From assembly GCA_001553355.1 (NCBI GenBank), contig KQ960844.1, positions 47,749-111,748 on the forward strand: DNA of 64,000 nt, in the 5' to 3' direction. The translations under genes and the position numbers were made by a program. A model generated the notes under the pieces. That model saw only the letters and a program-made list of their open reading frames with translations. It was not told where the DNA came from and searched no databases. This DNA is from Veillonellaceae bacterium DNF00626. Its GTDB lineage: Bacteria > Bacillota > Negativicutes > Veillonellales > Dialisteraceae. Shown here piece after piece: positions 38,882 through 46,081 of this stretch; within the stretch, counting starts at the first letter, position 1; the number at the start of each line of letters is the position of its first letter.

Positions 38882-39188
38882 CAAAAATTACCTCTACTTT
38901 TAAAGCTTCTTTGTACTCTTTTTTTATCTCATGACAAGCGCATATAAGCATGTGTGTCATATACTCCGTTAAGTCATCATGCTTCAAAGATATCTGCATA
39001 AGCCCTTTTTTTACCATACTTCCCCGTACTAAGTCAGTGGTACTGCTCAAGTAGTGTAAAATAGCTTGCGCTATAGCTGATATACCGCAGCATACCAAGT
39101 CATGTCCACAAGCTTCTGTATACCCTGCATGCCCAAGTATCTCTATCGTGATAGACTCTTTTGTATATAACACCGTGACTTTCATCAT
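38871..39188 (-). CDS. Prp-like cysteine protease (105 aa)
   Basis: It matches the ribosomal-processing cysteine protease family: GHAGYTEACGHDLVCCGISAIAQA, with the catalytic pair His20 (GHAG) and Cys33 (DLVC). In Firmicutes, Prp removes a short N-terminal extension after LQFFA from ribosomal protein L27. Here it is encoded between terL and portal, and LQLF(A) N-termini occur on coat, scaffold and one ejection protein in the same operon. ATG 39188 overlaps the terL stop (ATGA). It is the likely head-maturation protease. Confidence 0.85.
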   Translation of the reverse strand: MMKVTVLYTKESITIEILGHAGYTEACGHDLVCCGISAIAQAILHYLSSTTDLVRGSMVKKGLMQISLKHDDLTEYMTHMLICACHEIKKEYKEALKVEVIFDGD

Positions 39189-40579
39189 ATCGCCCACACA
39201 CTCTCTACCCTTTCTTTTCTATATCTATCCACATACTTCGTCTTTTTCGGCTTAATGGGTGCATACGGTCTGCCCAAGCAAAGATATCCTAAAGCGTCAT
39301 AAGCGTGATCTTCTTCTGTGGTATCCACATCTTCAGGACGCGTCTTTGAGTGCGTGAGTATCGGTATCGTCCTGATACTATGGAAGCAAGTATCAAAAAA
39401 GCGAAGTGCAGGTATCTGCTTTCCTTCGCTATCTGTATGTCCTATCAGCCGTAGCTTCACTTGCTCCGCCTGCTGCAATCTTCCCTTCGTGGACGGTATA
39501 AAAAGACGCCTTTTTCTCTTCTGCAAAACTTTGTTTATCTCTTCCGCTATCGACGGTGTTCCCGGATTTGTGACTATCCAACAGGCACTATCCAAAAAAC
39601 TCCCATCCATCTCTTCTGTACCTTCAAGCAGCGCTATCTTCTCCGCCACCTGTGCCGCACTTTCTTTCGTGCCGACGTTCGCTTTACCGCCGTATCCATA
39701 TAGCTCTCTATATATCCATAAAGTACCATCATAGTCCATAGCACCCCATAAGACAGCATAAGGTCTCGCGCTCCCCCAGTCCATACTGCGGAAGCGTGTC
39801 CACCCCTGCGGTATCTCAAAAGGCTTTACTACATGTAGATCCTTTTTCCACTGTGAGAAAAACTGCCCGCCGACAAGCCCCCACTCGCCTAAGCCGTAGA
39901 CACGATAGCCATTTGGATCTTGCTGCTTCCTTAGCTCCATGCGTCTATAGTAGGCTTCATCTATAAAGCGGTTATCTCGATAAGTACTATGATGAGTAAA
40001 GATATCAGGCGATTTGATGTCGAAATACTTCGCTTTTATCCAGTGCGACGCGTAAATTGGATTAAAAGAAAAAGTGATTTGATAGTATAAATTTTCGCTC
40101 GGCAGCGTACCTCTCAAGCGGTCATCAAGGATATCTACATCTTCTTCCTCTAACTCAGTCGCTTCTTCTATCCATACCCACGTAAGACTTCCACGTGGAA
40201 AGGTGATAGACTTTATCTTTTCCCTTTGAGCATCGTCTTTCATACCACGAAAGATGATACGCGCACCCGTCAAAGTACATTCAAGCTCAATCGGATTTCT
40301 GCGGATCACCCACGCAGGCGACCCTGCACCAAAGATACGATAAATGGCGGCGGTAAGCTCAGCAAAAGTAGAGTCTCTGTTACTCTCTTCTATCTTCCGC
40401 ACCACCAAAAGATTGGCGCCCGTATACTTCGTATCAGATAACTTAAGGATAAAGTCTTGAGCTATATTCACGCTCTTACCACTGCCCGCGCTTCCCTTAG
40501 CTAAGCGATAGCGGCACCGCGTGGCGTTAAAGTCTTTAAAGATTTTATTAAAAGCTATCTTTTTCTCTTTTTCTACCAC
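39185..40579 (-). CDS. Terminase large subunit (464 aa)
   Basis: Walker A KGSAGSGKS at residues 28-36, Walker B-like TWVWIEEATELEEED near residue 118, and a nuclease half with SMDWGSARPYAVLWGAMDY and the late DHAYDALGYLCLG acidic motif. It packages DNA into the prohead by ATP hydrolysis and cuts it. The GTG at 40579 (MVEKEKKIAFNK) with AAGGAG is preferred over an upstream ATG whose extension is an Arg-rich run with no family likeness. Confidence 0.88.
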   Translation of the reverse strand: MVEKEKKIAFNKIFKDFNATRCRYRLAKGSAGSGKSVNIAQDFILKLSDTKYTGANLLVVRKIEESNRDSTFAELTAAIYRIFGAGSPAWVIRRNPIELECTLTGARIIFRGMKDDAQREKIKSITFPRGSLTWVWIEEATELEEEDVDILDDRLRGTLPSENLYYQITFSFNPIYASHWIKAKYFDIKSPDIFTHHSTYRDNRFIDEAYYRRMELRKQQDPNGYRVYGLGEWGLVGGQFFSQWKKDLHVVKPFEIPQGWTRFRSMDWGSARPYAVLWGAMDYDGTLWIYRELYGYGGKANVGTKESAAQVAEKIALLEGTEEMDGSFLDSACWIVTNPGTPSIAEEINKVLQKRKRRLFIPSTKGRLQQAEQVKLRLIGHTDSEGKQIPALRFFDTCFHSIRTIPILTHSKTRPEDVDTTEEDHAYDALGYLCLGRPYAPIKPKKTKYVDRYRKERVESVWAI

Positions 40580-40614
40580 ACTTCGCCGCTCCTTTCGTGT
40601 ATCTTTTTCACCTA

Positions 40615-41031
40615 TTAGTAGTCTTCTATATCGTCGTCGCCGTAGTCGACTACTATCTTCGTCACAAGGGCGCCGCCACCTGCACCGGTAATCTCTTGCT
40701 CGCTCTTGTCTTTCCACCCAAAATTATTTTTCAGGTTAAATTGCACGCCTGTGCCTTTAGCCGTCATCAGCGACCTTTCCCAAAAGGCTTCTATCCTTTG
40801 CTTCGCGCGCGCGATAGTCGACCCAAATAACAGGTCTTTTTTATAGTTTCTAAGCGTCTCAGTCGACAAGTCAAGCGACAAAGCTAAGCCCGCCATCGTC
40901 GGCGCCCAAGCCTTTTCTTCACACTTACTAAAGTAAGCTTCTATAGCTGCTTCAAGCTTTGGCACACTCGTAAACTTCCACGGGCGCCCGCTGAGTCCTA
41001 CAGGCTTTTCTTTCCTACTACTTTTGCACAT
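40615..41031 (-). CDS. Terminase small subunit, P22 gp3-like (138 aa)
   Basis: Reads GRPWKFTSVPKLEAAIEAYFSKCEEKAW then LALSLDLSTETLRNYKKD (helix-turn-helix), the pattern of DNA-packaging gp3-type proteins. It recognises the packaging site and loads TerL. It starts inside the 3' end of the upstream small gene. Confidence 0.82.
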   Translation of the reverse strand: MCKSSRKEKPVGLSGRPWKFTSVPKLEAAIEAYFSKCEEKAWAPTMAGLALSLDLSTETLRNYKKDLLFGSTIARAKQRIEAFWERSLMTAKGTGVQFNLKNNFGWKDKSEQEITGAGGGALVTKIVVDYGDDDIEDY

Positions 41032-41257
41032 CTTTTTTCACACTCTTTTTCCTTACTACCACTTTTTTCGCTGCGCGCTCTTCCTTTTTCTCTTCTTTTT
41101 CTTCATTTACACACACGCCATCGCAGACATCTCGCACTTCCTCATACGCCGACTGCGGAAAGCGTCGGAACTTCCCCTCGTATAGTGCCAAGACGGATCC
41201 ATCTTCATAAGCTTCATAGACGGCGTACCATCTTTCCCCTATCCTTACTTCATACAT
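41018..41257 (-). CDS. First late gene, small basic-tailed protein (79 aa)
   Basis: It starts MYEVRIGERWYAVYEAYEDGSV and ends in a Lys-rich tail (VVVRKKSVKKDVQK). GAGAGG stands 7 nt before ATG 41257. It overlaps the terS start by 14 nt. Function unknown; a role beside the terminase is suggested by position only. Confidence 0.45.
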   Translation of the reverse strand: MYEVRIGERWYAVYEAYEDGSVLALYEGKFRRFPQSAYEEVRDVCDGVCVNEEKEEKKEERAAKKVVVRKKSVKKDVQK

Positions 41258-41284
41258 ATACACACCTCTCTTTCTTCCACGAAA

Positions 41285-41307
41285 AAAGCCCCGGAGTACG
41301 GGACTTT
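41285..41307 (-). terminator. Leader hairpin at the head of the late operon
   Basis: On the minus strand AAAGTCCCG and CGGGGCTTT surround a 5-nt loop and continue TTTTTT. It lies about 75 nt inside the late transcript, before its first gene, so readthrough would need antitermination. Confidence 0.6.
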
Positions 41308-41389
41308 CTTCAAAGGAGTCTTTCAAATGAAAACAAAAAGTATAAAAAGTATAAAGAATTTATAAACTGCTCCAAAATTCTACACTTAT

Positions 41390-41457
41390 ATTATACCATA
41401 CTTGACAAGAGTTTTCTGTGCAAATTTGTGCAAAAGTGTGCAAATTTGTGCAAAAGT
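41390..41457 (-). promoter_or_regulatory. Late promoter with four 10-bp iterons
   Basis: On the minus strand an extended -10, TGGTATAAT, lies at 41398-41390; no -35 box is seen at the right distance. Directly upstream, 41418-41437 and 41438-41457 are two exact 20-bp units, each made of two GTGCAAA words 10 bp apart (read on the plus strand). Lack of a -35 plus phased repeats suggests activator dependence, with the regulator encoded at 43466-43882 as candidate. Confidence 0.55.
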
Positions 41458-41489
41458 AAAAAGTTTATAAATTGTTTATAATTCCCTAC

Positions 41490-41518
41490 TTGACATCACG
41501 TGATATCTATACTATGAT
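41490..41518 (+). promoter_or_regulatory. Promoter of the RadC cassette with TGACATCAC operator
   Basis: TTGACA at 41490-41495, a 17-nt spacer, TATGAT at 41513-41518. TCACGTGA is a palindrome in the spacer. The TTGACATCAC word is the same as in the early promoter at 52893. Confidence 0.7.
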
Positions 41519-41567
41519 GTAATCATCAAGGGGATAACCCCTCAAGTTAAGAAAAGGAGTGATTGAT

Positions 41568-41861
41568 ATGACAGCATTAAAAGACGTTTTAGAAAGTATG
41601 GATCACAGCAGATACGAAGGCTGCGAAGAAGGACTTTATCTTTATGACTACGATGTGACCGTGAAGATGGATATCCCTGAGCTGCTCTCCGAAGTAGCGC
41701 CAAAAGAGATGAGTAAGATAGGTGCTGACTGGACTGACCAAGATAAAAAAGAGTTCATCTGTGACACCTATCAGCGCCATGAAGATGAAGTAGACCGATT
41801 GGCAGTCACTCGCTACTTCAAAAATTTCCCGGAAAAATTTGAAGTAAATAGCAAAAATTAA
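41568..41861 (+). CDS. Acidic protein, first gene of the RadC cassette (97 aa)
   Basis: MTALKDVLESMDHSRYEGCEEGLYLYDYDVTV...; acidic, no known motif, no membrane part. AAAAGGAG precedes ATG 41568. Its small, acidic nature is common among phage proteins that mimic DNA or bind regulators, but no such role is shown. Its own terminator hairpins follow. Confidence 0.5.
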   Translation: MTALKDVLESMDHSRYEGCEEGLYLYDYDVTVKMDIPELLSEVAPKEMSKIGADWTDQDKKEFICDTYQRHEDEVDRLAVTRYFKNFPEKFEVNSKN

Positions 41862-41864
41862 AAA

Positions 41865-41950
41865 GTCCCACACTCGTGCAGGAGTGCAGGACTCAGGCGG
41901 TATAAGATATACCAACCACTGATATTATTATACCGCCTACTAATATTTTT
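41865..41950 (+). terminator. Two hairpins between the acidic gene and radC
   Basis: A first imperfect hairpin pairs AGTCC..CACTC with GAGTG..GGACT (41864-41893). A second pairs GGCGGTATAA (41896-41905) with TTATACCGCC (41928-41937) and is followed by ATTTTTTTC. They would give partial termination ahead of radC. Confidence 0.65.
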
Positions 41951-41974
41951 TTCAAAGCGTAGGAGGATAATATA

Positions 41975-42565
41975 ATGGAAACAATTCAAGAATTATTTAT
42001 AGATGTTTTAGGCAGCTCCGCTGCTGAAAAAATTGGCAGTATGATGAAAGATGTAGAAAACACTTATAGGAATGAACTTCGATACTTGGTAAAAGAGGAC
42101 TTCCTAAGCTACGGCTTAACAAAAGCTCAAGCCACAAAAGCCGCAGCAGTGATAAACTTAGCAAATAGAATCTCTTCACTATCACCAAAGCAGGTGCTTA
42201 TGAGAACACCTGAAAAAGTATTCAACCACTTTGAGTATCTCAAAGCGGAAGAGCAAGAACACTTTATAGTCTGCTTCCTAAATATAAAAAACCGTCTTTT
42301 AGGATACAAAGAGATTAGTATAGGGAATCTAAATGCTGCACCTGCAGACATAAAAGAGGCTATGCGATGGGCGCTTCGTTTCAAAGCGTATGGATTGATA
42401 TTAGTTCATAATCATCCATCAGGGGATCCGGAACCGTCACGGGCAGATATTCATCTAACTAAGGCTTTTGCTAAAGCTGCTAATTTGTTAGATATGACGA
42501 TTTTAGATCACCTTGTTATCGGTGATGATATATTTGTCAGTTTCCAAGAAAGGGGATACTTATAA
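41975..42565 (+). CDS. radC: RadC-family JAB/MPN domain protein (196 aa)
   Basis: The N-terminal helix-hairpin region is followed by the MPN core with the JAMM metal motif HNHPSGDPEPSRAD near residue 147, then LDHLVIGDDIFVSFQERGYL. RadC proteins are common on phages and plasmids; their role in repair or anti-defence is not settled. GTAGGAGG precedes the ATG at 41975. It overlaps the next gene by 1 nt. Confidence 0.82.
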   Translation: METIQELFIDVLGSSAAEKIGSMMKDVENTYRNELRYLVKEDFLSYGLTKAQATKAAAVINLANRISSLSPKQVLMRTPEKVFNHFEYLKAEEQEHFIVCFLNIKNRLLGYKEISIGNLNAAPADIKEAMRWALRFKAYGLILVHNHPSGDPEPSRADIHLTKAFAKAANLLDMTILDHLVIGDDIFVSFQERGYL

Positions 42566-42954
42566 TGAGTATTTACAAAGGGAAAAGAAAGGTTATTACC
42601 TTGCGACTGAAAGAAGATTTAGCCGAAAGGCTAAAAGAATTGGCGGACGAAAGCCGTCGCCCACTGAATGAGGAAATTGAGATAGCTATAAAAAACTATC
42701 TCGATAGCGAACGGCTTGAAAGAGAACAAACAAAGGCGATCCAGCTCGCCGCGCAAATGTCTTTAAAAGACTTATGCATCGAAAAAACATTCGTCATATT
42801 TAAAAATGACGAAGAAATCCGGTATTCGTATAGTAACTTCCCCGGAGTATATAAGGTGGAAGTTTTCAACCCCAATAGCCTATACAATCGTTATACATAT
42901 GAAGTAGTGACTAAGAAGCACTACAAAGAATTGATAAAAGAAACGGAGGAATAA
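42565..42954 (+). CDS. Ribbon-helix-helix protein with C-terminal domain X (129 aa)
   Basis: Residues about 8-50 (KVITLRLKEDLAERLKELADESRRPLNEEIEIAIKNYL) form an Arc/MetJ-type ribbon-helix-helix DNA-binding domain. The C-terminal part (AIQLAAQMSLKDLCIEKTF...YSNFPGVYKVE...YTYEVVTKKHYKEL) recurs in the next gene. Its operon lies under a TGACATCAC-type promoter, so it may regulate itself. Function otherwise unknown. Confidence 0.65.
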   Translation: MSIYKGKRKVITLRLKEDLAERLKELADESRRPLNEEIEIAIKNYLDSERLEREQTKAIQLAAQMSLKDLCIEKTFVIFKNDEEIRYSYSNFPGVYKVEVFNPNSLYNRYTYEVVTKKHYKELIKETEE

Positions 42955-42960
42955 GGGAAA

Positions 42961-43434
42961 ATGAATATTACAATTTTCGATAAAGAACAAATAGTTGACG
43001 GCTTTACCGTTAAAAAAGATTTTATAGGCTTGAGTGAAGACGGGAAATTTATAGCCTTCTCAAGCGGAGCTTGTTGCAACAACACCATAAAAGTATTTAC
43101 CGCCACTGCTCCCGGTGAGTGGACCGGTGAATGGGTAACGTTTTCCGAATACCCAGAAATTACTCGTGCGGTGAGCTGGCTCGAAGATGAGCAGCTCGAA
43201 AACGAGAAAGCCACAGCTATTAATTCTGCGGTAGGGATTTCCCTTTATAGCCTCTGTCAGGAAAAATTTTTCCAAACGACAGAGTGGGGGAATTACCGAG
43301 ACTACCGGTATGCCGACTTCCCCGGAGTATATAAGGTAGAAGAAATAGACCCATCCACCGGACTTACTTGTGGCTATACCTATGAGCTGGTCACAAAAGA
43401 TAGATACAAAGAGTTGATGGAAACAAGTATGTAA
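42961..43434 (+). CDS. Domain X protein (157 aa)
   Basis: The C-terminal half (SLYSLCQEKFF...YADFPGVYKVEEIDPSTG...YTYELVTKDRYKEL) is paralogous to the end of the preceding protein. The N-terminal part (NITIFDKEQIVDGFTVKKDFIGLSEDGKFIAFS) is beta-rich. The pair suggests domain X sits once on a DNA-binding head and once on another partner. No known family recognised. Confidence 0.55.
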   Translation: MNITIFDKEQIVDGFTVKKDFIGLSEDGKFIAFSSGACCNNTIKVFTATAPGEWTGEWVTFSEYPEITRAVSWLEDEQLENEKATAINSAVGISLYSLCQEKFFQTTEWGNYRDYRYADFPGVYKVEEIDPSTGLTCGYTYELVTKDRYKELMETSM

Positions 43435-43436
43435 CA

Positions 43437-43464
43437 AAAAAGGCACTCGCAGGAGTGCTTTTTT
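43437..43464. terminator. Bidirectional terminator between RadC cassette and late regulator
   Basis: AAAAAAGGCACTC and GAGTGCTTTTTT surround GCAG. It ends convergent transcription units. Confidence 0.9.
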
Positions 43465-43465
43465 A

Positions 43466-43882
43466 TTACCCAAAATACTTTTTATCATAAACCTTTATAG
43501 CCGTCCTTACCTGATGACGCACCGTCGACTCACTACATGATACCTTAGCAGCTACCGCTTTTAAGCTATAGCTTTTTATGTATCTCCAATAGAGGATGGA
43601 TGCTAAAATTTCCGGCGTGATAGACAGTACTTGCGCGGTTATTTTATCTCTTTCTTCCACGCAAATAGCAAGCTCTTCTAAGAGTCGTGCCAAAGACTTC
43701 TCAAGCCTGATAAGGATACTTGATAAGTCGTATACGCTGCCCGACCCTGACACTTTAACACCCATAGCAGGTGATGAAATGGATAGCGCACTTTCTCGCG
43801 TGCGCTCAATTTCTGATGTGATCGCTTTTATCTTTGCGCAAATACCTGCTACCCGTAAAAGCTCTTCCTCGCCCTTCGTCAT
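43466..43882 (-). CDS. Late transcription regulator, ArpU/DUF1492-like (138 aa)
   Basis: An N-terminal helical part is followed by a sigma region 4-like helix-turn-helix: ILASILYWRYIKSYSLKAVAAKVSCSESTVRHQVRTAI, as in ArpU/RinA-type phage late regulators. It is the last gene of the early operon and would switch on the late promoter at 41390-41457. No direct evidence of its target, but the iteron array there is a plausible site. Confidence 0.7.
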   Translation of the reverse strand: MTKGEEELLRVAGICAKIKAITSEIERTRESALSISSPAMGVKVSGSGSVYDLSSILIRLEKSLARLLEELAICVEERDKITAQVLSITPEILASILYWRYIKSYSLKAVAAKVSCSESTVRHQVRTAIKVYDKKYFG

Positions 43883-43898
43883 CCGATACCCTCTTATC

Positions 43899-44381
43899 TC
43901 ACTCTTGCGAATTATTTTTTATCAACATTTCCATCTTAACGAATATAGTCCACTTTGTACTTGCTCTTTTGTCACCAAGAATCGGTCTATACGGAGATAA
44001 TTTTACAACTTTGGCAAATGGTATTTGCGCAGAGTTCCATTTAAACACAAGTATTCCGTTACTTCTTAATACTCTAAAACACTCGGCAAATGCTTTCGTT
44101 ATCCAACTCTCCCATTCCTCCGGCAGCTTACCGTACTTGATATTAAGCCATGACGTTTTCCCTGCACGGATCATATGTGGTGGATCGAAAATGACAACAT
44201 CAAACGCTCCATCTGCAAAATCCATACTTGTTACATCTCCAACATGATTCGGTTCTATTCTGATTTTTCTTCCACCGGAATATTCTTTCACCCCTGCACG
44301 GATATCCTGAAAGGTCACGAAAGGCAGTGCCTTTTCGTACCAAAACATTTTACCCCCACAACACGCATCCAGTATTTTCAC
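43899..44381 (-). CDS. SAM-dependent methyltransferase, DPPH type (160 aa)
   Basis: Motif I-like DACCGG at residues 5-10 and motif IV DPPH at 66-69, the signature of amino (m6A/m4C) DNA methyltransferases; the order is motif I then IV. It is short and lacks an obvious target-recognition domain, as in orphan phage enzymes. A GTG start is used, with GAGGTG upstream. It may protect phage DNA or modify another substrate. Confidence 0.7.
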   Translation of the reverse strand: MKILDACCGGKMFWYEKALPFVTFQDIRAGVKEYSGGRKIRIEPNHVGDVTSMDFADGAFDVVIFDPPHMIRAGKTSWLNIKYGKLPEEWESWITKAFAECFRVLRSNGILVFKWNSAQIPFAKVVKLSPYRPILGDKRASTKWTIFVKMEMLIKNNSQE

Positions 44382-44404
44382 TTTTTCACCTCATCATTCT
44401 CTTA

Positions 44405-44746
44405 CTAATTATTTTTTACTCGTATAATTTTATCGGCAATTCTATCCACCATATCCGCTGCCTTTAGTACATTCTCTTCCGTGATGTACTGAGTCGCAAG
44501 CATAGTATATCCTACTCTTTTATCAGGGACGATAATTGTAACGATAATAGATACCGTTGTAAAAATCATTAATCTTTTCAATAGCTTTTTACCTTGGATA
44601 ATATCCACATCATCTACATAAATTACAATAAAAGCGAACATTGTCGCAAATACCCCTAATACGCTAAGAAACATAGCCACTGCACTAATAGAATTACAAA
44701 CATCAATAATATAAATTGTCCACGGTAATATGATTGGTTCGTCCAT
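44405..44746 (-). CDS. Membrane protein of unknown function (113 aa)
   Basis: Three hydrophobic stretches (about 8-27, 31-45, 57-75) and a soluble charged C-terminus (VLKAADMVDRIADKIIRVKNN). It begins directly after the DUF3310 gene. No family recognised. Confidence 0.5.
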   Translation of the reverse strand: MDEPIILPWTIYIIDVCNSISAVAMFLSVLGVFATMFAFIVIYVDDVDIIQGKKLLKRLMIFTTVSIIVTIIVPDKRVGYTMLATQYITEENVLKAADMVDRIADKIIRVKNN

Positions 44747-45268
44747 TTACTTTTCTCCTTTTGCTTGCTCTATCAACTTATTTAAATACCACGACGCTTT
44801 TTCTAAATCTTCAACGCCGTTCTTAAACTTCCACCGCCACACGTACTTAATGATGTTCGCCGTACAAACAGCCTCAAGCCCTTGTAAACGGTTTGTAGCG
44901 CTTTCGATAGCGTCAATACATTCCACCTTCCCTGATGTGTAATGCGACGGGTGATTTATCACTTCTTTATCAGTGCCTATTCTCTCTGCTTTTGTTTCCT
45001 CGATTACTTCTTTTTTCATTTTGTCAATTTTTTCTAAGCATTCATATGTGACGTTCCAACAATATCCCTTTTTCCCGCTCCAAAGCCAACTATTTCCGTC
45101 ATGCCCTCCCATGTACTCGTCGAACTCTATGCCTATACAACCTTTTATTATTTCTTTTACCGTTCCCGTCATTCCAGGTCTAATTTTACTATTTTCTGTG
45201 TTGAATGAGTTCGGTAAAGAAACAACCCTTACCCTATCTCCGATTTTAAAATTATTTTTACTTTTCAT
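44747..45268 (-). CDS. SH3/KOW-like domain fused to DUF3310 (173 aa)
   Basis: Residues 1-85 (FKIGDRVRVVSLPNS, GMTGTVKEI, IGIEFDEYMGGHDGNSW) match the separate 78-aa protein at 45845-46081. Residues about 103-170 are a DUF3310 domain (NHPSHYTSGKVECIDAIE, AANIIKYVWRWK-like TANIIKYVWRWKFKNGVEDLEKASWYL). DUF3310 is widespread in phages, often near nucleotide kinases; role uncertain. AAGGAG precedes ATG 45268. Confidence 0.72.
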   Translation of the reverse strand: MKSKNNFKIGDRVRVVSLPNSFNTENSKIRPGMTGTVKEIIKGCIGIEFDEYMGGHDGNSWLWSGKKGYCWNVTYECLEKIDKMKKEVIEETKAERIGTDKEVINHPSHYTSGKVECIDAIESATNRLQGLEAVCTANIIKYVWRWKFKNGVEDLEKASWYLNKLIEQAKGEK

Positions 45269-45287
45269 GCTCTGCTCCTTTTTTTGC

Positions 45288-45380
45288 TTAAAATTTACGG
45301 AAAAATAAATGTTTTTTTCTTCCCTTCTTCCCTTTCTCCCGTTTTTCTTTCTCCCATTCCTTTAGAATATCTATACTCAC
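45288..45380 (-). CDS. Possible 30-aa basic microprotein
   Basis: GTG 45380 overlaps the stop of the upstream gene in a GTGA. The peptide is very rich in Lys/Arg (KEKREKGKKGRKK) with a hydrophobic end. The GAGGT-like box of the preceding codons may serve it. Composition and coupling fit a small phage protein, but chance cannot be excluded. Confidence 0.3.
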   Translation of the reverse strand: MSIDILKEWEKEKREKGKKGRKKHLFFRKF

Positions 45381-45832
45381 ACCTCGCCTTTTCTTAGCTT
45401 TTCCAGTTTTTCTGCTAACTTATTCTTGTTTCCAAATGCTTCTTCTTTACTTCTGAATACGTTTCCAAGTGCTAACGTGCCATAGTCTACGATGTCGTCT
45501 ACCCATATATTATGTAAAACGCTAAATTCTATATTATTGTTTTCGTCATATTTCCATGATAAGAAAAAATATTCCTCTTCATATTCTGGTATAAACGGCT
45601 TTCTTTTGAATGTATACTCGTGAAAGTTGGCGATAATGTTTTTCCAAACTTCTGCTTTCTGAAATTCATAATATCCCTTACAGAAAAACCCGTTTCCCTC
45701 AAACTTGCATCTCCACAGCATGTTGCCTTTTTTATAAACGTCAAACTCTTCTCCTATATCAACCCCGATTTTTTCTCTTAACACTTCTAAGATTTTTTGT
45801 TCAAGCGTTTCTGCTTTTGCTTTTGTGTCCAT
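45377..45832 (-). CDS. Conserved-looking phage protein (151 aa)
   Basis: Aromatic-rich strands (LWRCKFEGNGFFCKGYYEFQ, EEYFFLSWKYD) and a tail VDYGTLALGNVFRSKEEAFGNKNKLAEKLEKL, a C-terminal pattern often seen in phage early proteins of Firmicutes. The start at 45832 is set by GAGGTG 6 nt upstream. Function unknown. Confidence 0.5.
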   Translation of the reverse strand: MDTKAKAETLEQKILEVLREKIGVDIGEEFDVYKKGNMLWRCKFEGNGFFCKGYYEFQKAEVWKNIIANFHEYTFKRKPFIPEYEEEYFFLSWKYDENNNIEFSVLHNIWVDDIVDYGTLALGNVFRSKEEAFGNKNKLAEKLEKLRKGEV

Positions 45833-45844
45833 TTCTTCCACCTC

Positions 45845-46081
45845 TTATTTTGTTCCTTCAATTTTTTCTAATTCTTCATATAAGGTATAAAAACAATGCC
45901 CCTGTTTTCCTTTCCAACTACCGCGATGCCCACCTATGTTATCATCGAACTCTACGCCCACAGTAACTTCATCTAAGTCTTTTACTGTCCCCGTCATTCC
46001 GATTTTAATTCCGGTAATTTCCAGGGCGGATAATGTCGTTACAGAAACAACCTTTACCCTATCGCCGATTTTAAATTCCAT
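45845..46081 (-). CDS. SH3/KOW-like small protein (78 aa)
   Basis: FKIGDRVKVVSV, GMTGTVKDLDE, VGVEFDDNIGGHRGSW: the same fold as the N-terminus of the DUF3310 fusion at 44747. AGGAGA lies 7 nt before ATG 46081, inside the 3' end of rusA. Probably a small beta-barrel binding RNA or protein; role unknown. Confidence 0.55.
   Translation of the reverse strand: MEFKIGDRVKVVSVTTLSALEITGIKIGMTGTVKDLDEVTVGVEFDDNIGGHRGSWKGKQGHCFYTLYEELEKIEGTK

Noticed and set aside
40580-40717. Arg-rich N-terminal extension of the terminase large subunit
   Set aside because: It runs over the terS end and the intergenic region, has no family likeness, and a GTG with a good ribosome site lies at 40579.
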